A stretch of 64,000 nucleotides of DNA from Ziziphus jujuba (Eukaryota; Streptophyta; Magnoliopsida; Rosales; Rhamnaceae), in NCBI RefSeq assembly GCF_031755915.1, contig NC_083389.1, forward strand, positions 20,586,001 through 20,650,000, written 5' to 3'. The position numbers and the translations under genes are program-made. This document shows, piece after piece, positions 47,081-57,814 of the stretch. The notes under the pieces are model-generated. The model did no database searches and was not told the DNA's origin. It saw nothing but the letters and a program-made list of their open reading frames with translations. Position 1 is the first letter of the stretch. Each line of letters opens with the position of its first letter.

Positions 47081-49416
47081 TATTATAGTTTTAATGCTCC
47101 TTCCAAGATTTGATCCATTTTCATCCATAGGTACAAGCACTCAGTGGCCATCATTCCAAGATTCTAGTTTTAACGCTCCTCCTTCAACTATTTCGAGTTC
47201 ATGGAGTATGCATGATATTACAGTTCCTACTGCAACAAGTGCTCAGGTAAGTTTTGCTGTACTCTGAAGTATACACTTGTTATTTTGTTTGCGATTCTCA
47301 CTCAGGAGTAATAAAGAACTGCCTGATGTATAAGAACTGCTATTATATGGATGAAGTATACCTTTTTTATATAAAAGATAATGACAGCTAAAAGTAAACT
47401 GACCGATTGTAATCACCATCTACTTGTTGTATCTAAACAGTTATGGAATGCTTTTGAAGACTCTGCAGGACACCAACCTTTGCAGGGTGTTAAGCAGGGT
47501 GATGAAATCCATTTAGAGGAGACAGACAAGTTGTCATCAACTGCAGATCAATATTTGGGCTCAAGAGTTTCAGAGGTGGCTGGATTAAGTGTTTATTTTT
47601 TTAAATTAAGTTGTTTATTTTGTTTCATTTCATTATCCTTTTTATTCTTATAAACGTTATTGTGCAGAACTCTATTGCAGATGGGATACAACAGGATTCT
47701 TTCCTTGGTGAACCTCTGGGTCCTGTCATGCCGTCCCCTAATGTGATGGGTTTGTCCTATACACCACCAATGCTTTCTTAGGTGGTTAGTATGCTTTTTG
47801 CTTTAACCTTGTATAATTTTGATAAGGGGATACTTAGTAAGCATTACACACAAACACATACAGCTGTCTGTTTCTTTAATCTCTTTCTATTAACATGTGG
47901 TTGTTTCTTCTTACAGGAAGAGACACAATCTCATGCAAGTAAACACAAATCGAATAACCCCTTTGATTTTACTTATGATTCAAATTTTGAACAGAACAAT
48001 ATGGCATGGTATTTATACATTATACTGAGTCGCATAAACATTTACTATGGCCATTTCTTGAGTGTGCTTGCAGCCATACCCGTTTCCAATTGGACTTTAA
48101 GCTGATAATTGTTAACTTTAACTATGTTCAGTCACAAGCATAACTGAGATTGTCAAAAAAATAAAAAGAAAAAGGAAAAAAAAAAATCTCCTGCCCAAGA
48201 CATTATTCGAGCAGACATAAAAGTGGAAAGATGCACAAATGATATTGATTTCAGATGCTATCATTGATAGTTTGCTTTTAGTATTTTTACAGTTATATAT
48301 TTTCATAAAATTTATGACTGAAGAGACTTTTGATCCAAACTGCTGCTTATTAAAGGTTTTTACTTAGTGTTTATTAGAAAAGTGCCTGGAAGAAGAGGAG
48401 AGGATTTAGAGAGGAAATTGAAGATTTTTACCTAGTGTTGATTATAAAAGTCCTTGGAAGAAGAGGAGAGGATTTAGAAAAGGGATCCAAGAGAGGGTTT
48501 AGGAAATTAAATACATTAAGGAAAAGTAATTAAACTAGGAAGCTAAATAATTTAAGAAGTCTCATAAAAATATTTAAACTACTTTTCAAACTTACACCTA
48601 ACATAGCTTTTTACTTTATGGATCTCCATCAGGTTTGGAGTGGAACAAAAATGCTGTATTGTGGAACCAACGTTAATAATGATCGCTGCTCAACATGCTG
48701 AAGTATGTAAAGTTGAGCAGTGGAACAAAAGAGATATTGAAGCATTATATATATACAGTGTCAGGCCTTGGCAACATCTCTCTTCTTTTTTGTCTATATT
48801 TTTAGGATGCAGCTTATATCAGTTCCATGCTATGCCTTTAAACTATTTTCATCTTTTGTGTAAACTTCAAAGTCTATTAAATTTTATGACTTTATTTCAC
48901 CTACTTTGTATATGTCTTGGTGCATATGTTTGTTACATAACCTGCACCTCATCAACCATCTGCTTTAATCAATACAAAGGCCTCTCCCCCTTCTGCCTCC
49001 TATATATCTGAAAAAGTGGAAAAAAAAAATAATAATAAAATTAAACATTTCTTATATCTAATGCCATCCTGCTTCACTTCTTGTTTTAGCTTCTGGATAT
49101 GAGCTCCTTGCAAGCTGCTCTCCAAAATGCTCAGTTGTCTTCAAGCTTCCTTGGTGATGTATCTGAACCTTGGTTTCCCCAAAGTGCGGTGGCACCTTAT
49201 ATTCCAGCTGCTGGACAAGTGATGGGAATGCCTTAACTGTAAATTTTCCTTATCAAATGTCAATTTAAGCATGTAATTTGGATTCACCTGGTGAAAATTG
49301 CTGATTTGTTCCTTTCCTTCGTGAACTTGATATTTATCGCAACCTTATAAATGGCTTAACATACATGGCAGCACAAGTACCGAGCTCCCAAATATCGTAA
49401 GTGTTATGAATTTATA
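47081..49416 (+). pseudogene. AGD14-like ARF-GAP, C-terminal exons only
   Basis: Five or six exon-like pieces in order: ending 47,246 (TQWPSFQDSSFNAPPST, then ...TATSAQ before GTAAGT); 47,441-47,575 (LWNAFEDSAGHQPLQ); 47,668-47,781 (DSFLGEPLGPVMPSPN, ending in TAG); 47,917-48,008 (HKSNNPFDFTYDSNFEQNN); 49,090-49,239 (LDMSSLQAALQNAQLSSSFL, EPWFPQSAVAPYIPAAGQ, then TAA); and a possible last scrap near 49,372 (AQVPSSQI). 'NPFD..YDS..E.N.M' and 'LDMSSLQAAL' are features of AGD14-type ARF GTPase-activating proteins of membrane traffic. The zinc-finger ARF-GAP domain is absent, a stop ends the third piece, and the 48,008 to 49,090 junction is out of phase. I call it a truncated pseudogene. Confidence 0.65.
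48358..48492. repeat. ~66-bp tandem duplication
   Basis: 'tttttac.tagtgtt.att..aaaagt.c.tggaagaagaggagaggattta' occurs at about 48,358 and again at 48,424, with a few changes, in the last intron of the AGD14-like fragment. Confidence 0.85.
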
Positions 49417-49434
49417 ATTATCCTCGTTTTTTGC

Positions 49435-49437
<3 letters not shown>

Positions 49438-49472
<35 letters not shown>
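49438..49472. repeat. (ATT)n microsatellite
   Basis: Eleven or so ATT units; an Ile-run ORF on the minus strand is only this repeat. Confidence 0.95.
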
Positions 49473-49474
<2 letters not shown>

Positions 49475-50732
49475 TTTTGGTTGTTGTTACATGAGAAGAA
49501 AAGAAAACATAACAGAGCACGAAAACACGCGCGTGCGCGCACGATGTATAGGATATACAGCATCACTTCCCTATAAACAAGATGATATAATTGGAAAATA
49601 GATATAAAAATTAATGACACAAGTCACTCGCATTCAGCCAATGGAATTCATGATTTTCTGAAGTATTTGTCTATGAGTAATAGTATAAATGCTGCATCTT
49701 ATGTTTTAATTAATTTATTTATTTTTGATTTCCTACAACAAATCGGCACAATTTCAGTTTAATATTTCTAACCCATTACTTTAAAAGTGTAGGTGTGATG
49801 GGTTTGCATTTTATGTTTGTATCAGCTTTTCTTTATATGAAAAATCATAATAAATTAACAATTCAATTATTTTTTTGATCAAGAGGATTATTCAAATCTC
49901 ACATGTGTGAAAGAGTGCGGACATTTCAATTAGATTAGAGGAGAAAGATGGTCGCTCTAGACCAACCAAAAGTTGTCATGTGTTACTTTTGTTAGAAATA
50001 TATATTTTTATTTATTTCACCTTTTTTGCCCCCTCTTCTCTCCTCTCTGTGATTCCAGTAAATATTTCTTCTAAAAAGCCTCTTCATTCATCTCTATCTC
50101 TTCCTTGTCTACTTCTAAATCTTTTGTTAAAATCTAAATTGATTATTTTTTTTCTATTTTTTTAAATGGGAAAGTAAATGGGCTTTACCGCTTTCTTCCT
50201 CTCGCTGGGAACCATAGCTGGCCTGAAAACTCCAGCAGGTGGGCAACAATAAATACTCATCCACCTTTATAAATTGTGGTGTAAAATTCGCAAACTGGGA
50301 AAATTACATATTTTGGTAATTTTCTCACAAAGCTGCATTCGCATACCCAAACGACATATTTGGGAAAAAAGGGCTACTTGTGGCTTTAAAAGAAATTGAT
50401 GAAGCAATAAAGAGTTTGTATTGGATGGGTTTCTTCATGGAACATAAACTTGGGTTTAGAGAAAATACAGTTTGCCACCATTTATGTTATATCACTTTTG
50501 CTAGGTCACCTTGGTTTGGGTATTATAATAATGATTGTGGATAACCACCAAAAAAAAAAAAAAAAACCCATAAAAATGGATATGACTTCTGGAGATTCCA
50601 ATAATGCGGTTAGCATTTTGGAGATTTAATGTTTTAGAGATTCCAATGGTGACATTGGCATTCAGATTAGGGTATTTTTAATAAAAAAGGGCAAAAGCCA
50701 TAACCATAGACGCAGCACCTGTAAGACTGGAG

Positions 50733-50775
50733 TGGTAGCTCTGTTGGCAGAGTGAAAGCTGGGTTCGAGTCTAGG
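50733..50775 (+). other. tRNA-like A/B-box pair, SINE-like scrap
   Basis: TAGCTCTGTTGG (50,736) fits an A box with one mismatch and GGTTCGAGTCT (50,762) fits a B box with one mismatch. Spacing is only 26 bp instead of the usual ~44, so it is not a tRNA gene. Copy A lacks these ~60 bases at the matching place (near 18,560), so it was inserted in copy B or deleted from A. Confidence 0.4.
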
Positions 50776-51473
50776 AGGGGCGCTTATCTAAGTCTTTCTT
50801 CCTTGTCTTTACCAAAGCTTTTGATGATCTAATGACACATGCTAAATTGGATATCAATGGTCATGATTTATCTTTCATTTATTATTCCATTTTTCATTTA
50901 AAATTTTTTCTAGACGGTTGATATTTAGCAATTAATAAATGAAAGGTCAATATTCATCTTTTGATTAATTTTTTTATTTTTAAATTTAATCCTATTAATT
51001 CTTAAAAATAGTGCTTCAAAAATAAATGAAAATTGTAATAAATTTATACAACTACAAAGAAAACCTGACAAAAAAAAAATAATAGAAAAATAAATACACT
51101 ATTGACCAAATAAAGAAAGGAGTTTCCACTCAAGGTTTTGCCCAAAGCACTGAAGTAATTTCTTTTATTTATTTATTTTTGCCCATGTCAGTCACCAATC
51201 CATTGCATTGTTGTTACTCTACAAATAGAAGGCTTCATTTGATTAGCTTCAAAGAATCAATACAAAAGGCGAAGTCCACTGGTGGTAGGATTTGTAAAAT
51301 AAAAATTCCAATTCAATAGTGATAAAGATTTACAAAAATGTCTAACTTAAAGAATATAATAATAATAATAATATAATCAACTTACAAGATAAATTCAATA
51401 ATTATTATGTACACAACCTGGTGTTTCAATTTAAATAAACCCTAATTTTTCTAGTTCCTAAACTAGACAAAGG

Positions 51474-51476
51474 AAG
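51474..51476. repeat. 3-bp target duplication (AAG), left
   Basis: AAG stands directly before CACTA and again directly after TAGTG at 56,997-56,999. Copy A has a single AAG at 19,289-19,291, giving the empty site. Confidence 0.95.
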
Positions 51477-51499
51477 CACTACTAGAATCGTATTGATAA

Positions 51500-51920
51500 A
51501 TGACGCAATAAATGCATCGCACAAAATAAACGACGACGTATCGCACCGTGTCGTCTAACGTCCTGTCGCTAAATCCATAAGACAACAAGCGATGCAGTAT
51601 AAGAGTTGCCTATTTTTTAGTTTTTAGCGATGCATATTGACTTTTAGCGACACATTCTCTGAATCCACTTATAGCGACGCATTATTTAGCGATGCCTTAC
51701 CACAATATTGCTAAAAATATATTAGCGACTATTTCATATAGTGTCGCTAAATATATTAGTCACTAATGAGTTGCCAATTTAACGATGCATTAATAGAGTC
51801 GCCTATTTAGCGACGCATTAATAGAGTTGACTATTTAGCGATGTATTAATAGAGTCGCCTATTTAGCGATGAATCGACACTTTTAGCGACGCATTATTTG
51901 TTAATGCGTCGTCCCTTCCT
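51500..51920. repeat. CACTA subterminal repeat region, left
   Basis: At least ten copies of '(t)tagcga(c/t)gcat' or its inverse, for example at 51,620, 51,640, 51,672, 51,688, 51,807 and 51,890, with three near-identical 30-bp units 'cattaatagagtcgcctatttagcga' between 51,786 and 51,875. Confidence 0.85.
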
Positions 51921-52329
51921 TTTTTTTTCATCTTTTTAAATTTTGTGAAAAATGATTAAAATAGTAAAAATATAAAAATAATTAAAATACAAAAAAACGA
52001 AAAACTAGCTTCATCCAAAATAATTAGAATGCAAAAATTTAAAATAAATATTTCGTCATAACAAATTAATTATCAAATAAATTAAATATTATCTCATAGA
52101 CATATTTTTACATAATTTGTAAACTATTGTATTTTTAATAACAAATTTAATATTAATTAAACTTCCATGAATGCATACTCATTGAGATGAAAGTTGACGT
52201 CCTCTTATTGATGATATTACACCCTCATACTGCATATGGAAAAATTAAAAAAATTATTAACACTTATGCAAAATAAATAAAATATTAATCATTATTAAAT
52301 TTGTAATTTAGTAAATGAAAATTTAAAGA

Positions 52330-52580
52330 ATATTACCATTGTTCTTAAGATTTGGCGAGGCACATTTTTCCCCTCACAGTCATTACAAACATAGTCACTC
52401 TCACATTCATCCTCATTATCATTTTCATCGATACTTGACAACTATATGACAAATCAATTGTGAGCTATCGTAGTATCTCCAAGAATATCTTCTTCAACAA
52501 AAGTACAATGTTGTGGTGAAGTTAAAATAATAGACCATCTTGAATCAAGTTTATCTTCAACATAAAATACTTGTTGAACT
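52330..52580 (-). pseudogene. CACTA transposase C-terminal exon relic (TNP2/DUF4216-like)
   Basis: Minus-strand frame reads VQQVFYVEDKLDSRWSIILT and later SSIDENDNEDECESDYVCND. 'QVFYV.D..D..W..V+' followed by an acidic tail is the C-terminal block of plant En/Spm TNP2 proteins. Two stops (near 52,451 and 52,442) and a stop just before it break the frame. It shows that the element's genes ran right to left. Confidence 0.7.
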
Positions 52581-53814
52581 TAGCAAAAGAATATCAAGCA
52601 ATATCACAAATAAAATTTCTACAAAAGCAAGATTAATAAAACCCAACGAACCTAACCTGCGATTAAAATGAAAAAAAAAAAAAAAACCACCTCATGTCTT
52701 TGCCAACCACAAAGAAAAAAAAACTCACCTAAACGATGAAGACAAAGAAAGAAGAAACCTAGAAAATCACGAGGGTGACACAGAGAAATCCAGCTTTCCG
52801 ACCGATGACAATGTAGGCAAATGAAAAATGAAACCCGAAATATCTCACTCTTCAAGTCTTTCTTAGATTGCTTCCAAATCTAATATATATTATGTAGTGT
52901 ACTTAATATAGTTTTAAAAAAGAAAAAGGATTCAAAGGAGTGCGTAAAAATTTTAAATGTGCAAAAAAATTTCAAAAAATGGCAAAAATGCGCCTATTCT
53001 CATAATTGCATTTTTTTTCTGGGATTAATTTTTTATTTTTCATCTATAAATAAAAACTAAAAATATTTCTTAAAAATGCGAAGCAAAATATTGAAAATTG
53101 CTATTTATTTTTCTGTTTTTCAAGTGCACCTTTATTCTTTATAAAATTTGCATGTCTTTCAAAATTTTTTTTTTTTTTTAATTTAGAGAACAGGCGATGC
53201 ATTCTCTTCAAGAAGGATCGCCTGTTCTTGAATTGTGGGATCAAACGACGCATTATGGTCGAAAAGCTTTGTCTGTTTCATTTTTTATATTTTCTTTATA
53301 ATCTTTAAATAATTTTTTAATTGTTCATCTACAAATATATTCATGTAGCAATCCAATGAACATAAATTCTATTGATCTAAAAATATAAAATAGTTTTGTC
53401 AATGCTCTTCTCAGTTATTCACATATATGTGTATAGAAGAGACACAAAATATCTCAAGACTTAATTTGAGATAGAATACCGAATATAGAATTCTAATTCA
53501 ACAAGTATTTATTGATCAATTTATCTACATAAGTATGTTAAATGAGCTTAGCTTTTATGTGTTTGTGGTCAATGATAGTTTACTTGTTTTTAAAAATTGA
53601 AAGCCTATTAAATTGCCTTTTTTTTTTTTAAAATAAAAAAAATTGAAGGAACAAGCGACGCAATTCCATTAAAACACGTCACCTATTCCATGTTTCTTTT
53701 TTAGTCTTTAAATAGTTTTGTTGATTGCTCATCTACAAATTAAAAAAAAAAAGCATATTTGCAAAATTAAAAAATTACTAAAAACAACTTTCAAATTGAA
53801 AAAAAGTTAAAAAT

Positions 53815-55015
53815 TGGTTGGGTGAAATGGCAACGCAGTTGTTTACAAATGCATCACCTTTTCGTCTATTTGGCGACGCATTCTTAAAATAATGCATCGC
53901 CTAACGCTATATTAGCTAGTTCTTATTGTATTATTACATTTAAGTCATTTGGCATGGTGGTGTGGTGATTGCTTGAGATGTCAGAGGTCCTGGGTTCAAT
54001 TTTTGTCATGGTTCTATTTTGATTTTATTTTATTTATGGGTTTCTAACTGTTTAAACAAAATAATTGAAAAAAAAAATATGAAAAGGCGACGCATTTGTT
54101 GAGTAATGCATTGTCTTTTCATCTATTTGGTGACGTATTCTTAAAATAATACGTCACCTAACACTATATTAGTTAGTCCTTGTTGCATTATTACATCTTA
54201 GTCATTTGGCCTGGTAGTGTGGTGATTGTTTGAGAGTGTAGGAGGTTCTGGGTTCAATTCTTGTCATGGCCTTATTTTGATTTTATTTTTTTATTTTTTA
54301 TGGATTTCTAGTTGCATAAACCAAAAAATTGAAAAAAAAAACTGAAAAGGCGACGCATTTGTTGAGTAATGCATCGCCCTTTCATCTATTTGGTGACGCA
54401 TTCTTAAAATAATGCGTCGCCTAACATTATATTAGCTAGTTCTTGTTGTATTATTACAACCTAGTCAATTGGCCCCGGTGGTGTGGTGATTGCTTGAGAG
54501 TGTAGGAGGTGTTCAATTCTTGTCATGGTTTTATTTTGATTTTTTTTATGGGTTTCTAATTGTTTAAACAAAAAAATTGAAAAAAAAAAAAACGAAAAGG
54601 CAACGTATTTGTTGAGTAATGCGTCGCCTTTTCATCTATTTGGTGATGCATTCTTAAAATAGTGCGTCGCCTAACACTATATTAGCTAGTTCTTATTGTA
54701 TTATTACATCCAAGTCATTTGGCTATGTGGTGTGGTGATTGCTTGAGAGTGGAGGAGGTCCTAGGTTCAATTCTTGTCATAGTCCTATTTTGATTTTATT
54801 TTTTTTTATGGGTTTCTAATTGTTTAAACAAAAAAATTGAAAAAAAAAAAATGAAAAGGCAATGCATTTGTTGAGTAATGTGTCGCCTTTTCATTTATTT
54901 GGCGATGCATTCTTAAAATAATATGTCGCCTGACACTATATTAGCTAGTTCTTGTTGTATTATTACATCCAAGTCATTTGGCCTGGTGGTGTGGTGATTG
55001 CTTAAGAGTGTAGGG
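53815..55015. repeat. CACTA array 1: ~257-bp unit with tRNA-like boxes and hairpins
   Basis: The marker TGGC of the A-box-like motif recurs at 53,950, 54,207, 54,470, 54,720 and 54,979 (spacings 257, 263, 250, 259). Each unit has a hairpin 'aaaaggcgacgcatt...taatgcgtcgcctttt', a second hairpin 'tttggtgacgcatt...aatgcgtcgcctaa', then 'tattagctagttcttgttgt', then the tRNA-like stretch 'ggtggtgtggtgattgcttg' to 'gggttcaattcttgtcatgg', then 'gggtttctaattgtttaaac'. The third unit lost part of its B box, and the fifth breaks off after the A box at 55,015. Confidence 0.9.
53950..54003 (+). other. tRNA-like Pol III A and B boxes in array unit 1
   Basis: TGGCATGGTGG fits TRGCNNAGNNGG with one mismatch and GGTTCAATTTT fits the B box with two. 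The two start 43 bp apart, close to the spacing in real tRNA genes. Units 2 and 4 (54,207 and 54,720) keep both boxes. There is no clear acceptor stem, so this looks like a SINE head, not a tRNA gene. Confidence 0.5.
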
Positions 55016-56590
55016 AAAAAAAAAAAAAAGCTCAGTTTTGACGCTCTAATATTTTTTGTAGTTATTGTTGTTGAAATAAAATTAGATTTATTAAAAGAAC
55101 TAAAAAAAAAAAGGTGAGAAGAGAATATGCAACGCACAATCTTAATAGTGAGTCGCCTGTTAACTATATAAAAAAAAAAAAACTAAAAAAAGAGAACAGG
55201 CGATGAACAATCTAAATAGTGCATCGCCTGTTAACTATATAAAAAAAAAAGACTCAGTTTTGGCACTCTAATATTTTTACTGGTTATTTATTGTTGAAAT
55301 AAAATTAAATTTATTAAAAGAGCTAAAAAAAAAAAAGTTGAGGAGAGAACAAGCGACGCACAATCTAAATAGTACGTCACCTGTTAACTATAAAAATAAA
55401 AAAAAAAGCTCAGTTTTGGCGCTCTAATATTTTTACTTGTTATTTGTTGTTGAATAAAATTAGATTGATTAAAAGAACTTAAAAAAAAAAAAGGTGAGGA
55501 GAGAATAGGCGACACACAATCTAAATAGTGTGTCGCCTATTAACTATATATATATATATATATCTATATATATAAAAGCTTAATTTTGGTGCTCTAATAT
55601 TTTTACTGGTTATTTATTGTTGAAATAAAATTAGATTGATTAAAAAAACTAAAAAAAAAAAAAAAAAAAGGCGACGCACAATTTTAGTAATGCGTCACCT
55701 GTTAACTATATATAGAAAAGAAAAAATAATAACCAGCTCAGTTTTGGTGCACTAATATTTTTACTGGTTATTTATTATTGAAATAAAATTAGATTGATTA
55801 AAAAATCTTAAAAAAAAAATGAAGAGAGAACAAGCGACAGACAATCTTATTTGTGAGTCGCCTGTTACAATATAACCAAAAAAAAAAAAAAACAAACAGC
55901 TTAGTTATGTTGCTCTAATATTTTTATGGGTTATTTGTTGTTGAATTAAAATTAAATTAATTAAAAGAACTAAAAAAAAGGGGAGGAGAGAACAGGCGAT
56001 GCACAATCTATATAGTGCATCGCCTGTTAACTATATATATTAAAAAAAAAAAAAGAAGCTCATTTTTGTCGGTCTAATATTTTTACTGGTTATTTATTGT
56101 TGAAATAAAATTAGATTGTTTAAAAAAAATAAATTAGAAAGTAAAGGGAAGAGAACAAGCGACGCACAATTTAATTAGTGTGCTGCATATAATAAAAAAT
56201 AAATAAAAAAACAGCTCGGTTATGTTACTCTACTATTTTTACTGCTTATTTGTTGTTGAAATAAAATTAAATTGATTAAAAGAATTGAAAAAAAAAAGAT
56301 AGGAGTGAACAGGCGACGCACAATCTAAATAGTGCATCGCCTATTAATTATATATTAAAAAAAAATCTCAGTTTTGTTATTCTAATATTTTTACTGGTTA
56401 TTTGTTGTTGAAATAAAATTAGATTATTTAAAAGAACTTAAAAAAAATTAAAAAGTAAAGGGAAGGTAATAGGCGATACATAATCTAAATAGTGCATCGC
56501 CTATTACATCTATTCAAAAAAAAAAAAAAAAAAAGCCCCAGCTTAGTTATGTTGCTGTAATAGTTTTATTGATTATTTGTAGTTGAAATA
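55015..56590. repeat. CACTA array 2: ~158-bp hairpin unit, about ten copies
   Basis: Each unit contains an inverted repeat of the form 'caggcga.gca' + 'caatctaaatag' + 'tgc.tcgcctg' at about 55,130, 55,199, 55,349, 55,507, 55,668, 55,832, 55,993, 56,157, 56,310 and 56,470, followed by 'ttaactatata', A-runs, 'gctcagttttgg.gctctaat', 'tttttactggttattt.ttg' and 'aaataaaattagatt.att'. Most spacing is 150-165 bp; the first two copies are only about 70 bp apart. Confidence 0.9.
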
Positions 56591-56769
56591 AAAGAATACA
56601 ATTTAAGAGATTTGCAAGAATAAGCTATACAAGAAAAAATATATAATTAAACAACAACCTTGTAGAATTAAATTTTATTATTATGTAAACATAGATTAGT
56701 AGTTGGTATTCATTTTTCATGAGTAGCATTTAAACGTATAATACAATTCAGATAAAATATACATGCAGT

Positions 56770-56980
56770 ATTAATGGCGACTTTGGTCAGCCCCACATTC
56801 AGCGACCCTTAACGGATGTGTCACGTGTTTTTTTGTTTTTAGCAACCTTTTGAGGTCGACAGTTTTTGGATACGTCATATATTTATTGAATTTTTACTGA
56901 CGCATTAACCTCAAAGTCACGGTTTTATTTTTTCAGACGTGTTTGTTTCATAGCGTCATTAAGTGAGTATTACTAGATAT
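56770..56980. repeat. CACTA subterminal repeat region, right
   Basis: Diverged copies of the same motif family ('tggcgactt', 'cagcgacc', 'gacgcattaac', 'tagcgtcatt') next to the TTCTCGTAGTG end. Weaker than on the left side. Confidence 0.65.
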
Positions 56981-57782
56981 CAATTTTCTCGTAGTGAAGA
57001 GCCATAAGCAATTTTTAATTAAATTTTTCTTCCTATCAATTTTAGTATAAATTAGAAGAACAATTAAGTTTTATTCAACTGGTTTAATAGGAAACAAACT
57101 ACAATATAGAGATTGCAGAGACAAAATATATATATATATATATACATATATTTTGAGAAAAAGGCCAAAAGGAAATAATATTTAGGGATTTTGTCGGAAT
57201 ATGTCTAACCTTGTCAAAGTTTTAGTTGAAATTTTCCTTTGTGAGATTTTCTTTTCCCTTTGAAATATTAATCTTGAAGTTGAGAAGAACAATTGTCAAA
57301 GTAGAGGAGAAAATCATGGAAAAGAGTGGAAAGAAAAAAAGGACGTAGAAAGAGTGTGTATGATTTAGTATCCTATTTTGGTGGAATTATTAAATTATAA
57401 ATTATGAAGGATAAATCATGGCTATTGACATCCAATTTACCATGTGTCATCATATCGTCAAAAGGTTAGGTAAAGTTTAGATTAGGAGAAGATCCAAATT
57501 CATCATACTGTTAGTTGCACATCAAGGCAAATTGATTGTTTTAACATCAAATTTTCTTTTATTAGTTTTTGAATCATATAATGTGTCCAGATTTAAAATT
57601 CAAAAAGTGAAATATAGATTTAATGACATAATACTAAAACCATATTTAGGAAAAGTAAACTTTGTCGAGTTCTAATGATTAATAAATATAATTTTAAATT
57701 CCAGCATTTTATGCTAACTAAGAGTTGAAAAAGAAATCCTAATATTAGTCCTGATACTAAGGACCTTATATGAGTTTGATTG

Positions 57783-57814
<32 letters not shown>

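Larger units (their letters stand above)
51477..56996 (-). mobile_element. Non-autonomous CACTA (En/Spm) transposon
   Basis: The 5,520-bp element has ends CACTACTAGAA and TTCTCGTAGTG (inverted, 10 of 11 matching) and a 3-bp AAG duplication. Subterminal regions are packed with 'tagcgacgcat'-type motifs in both orientations (51,500-51,920 and 56,770-56,980), the usual binding sites for the element's own proteins. The interior has a minus-strand relic of a transposase C-terminal exon (52,330-52,580), isolated hairpins (53,190-53,900) and two tandem arrays (53,815-55,015 and 55,015-56,590). No intact transposase is present, so it would need one supplied in trans. The insertion is younger than the A/B segment duplication. 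Confidence 0.95.

Noticed and set aside
49345..49620. Minus-strand ORF with an Ile run
   Set aside because: It crosses an (ATT)n microsatellite and copy B sequence; the matching part of copy C is not open.
53950..54003. A real tRNA gene
   Set aside because: The two boxes fit in sequence and spacing, but there is no acceptor stem pairing and no good anticodon arm, and the motif is repeated with its unit. Kept as a SINE-like module only.
55015..56590. CRISPR-like regular spacing of short palindromes
   Set aside because: Units are ~158 bp with conserved sequence between the palindromes, inside a CACTA transposon in plant nuclear DNA. There are no unique spacers and no cas genes.
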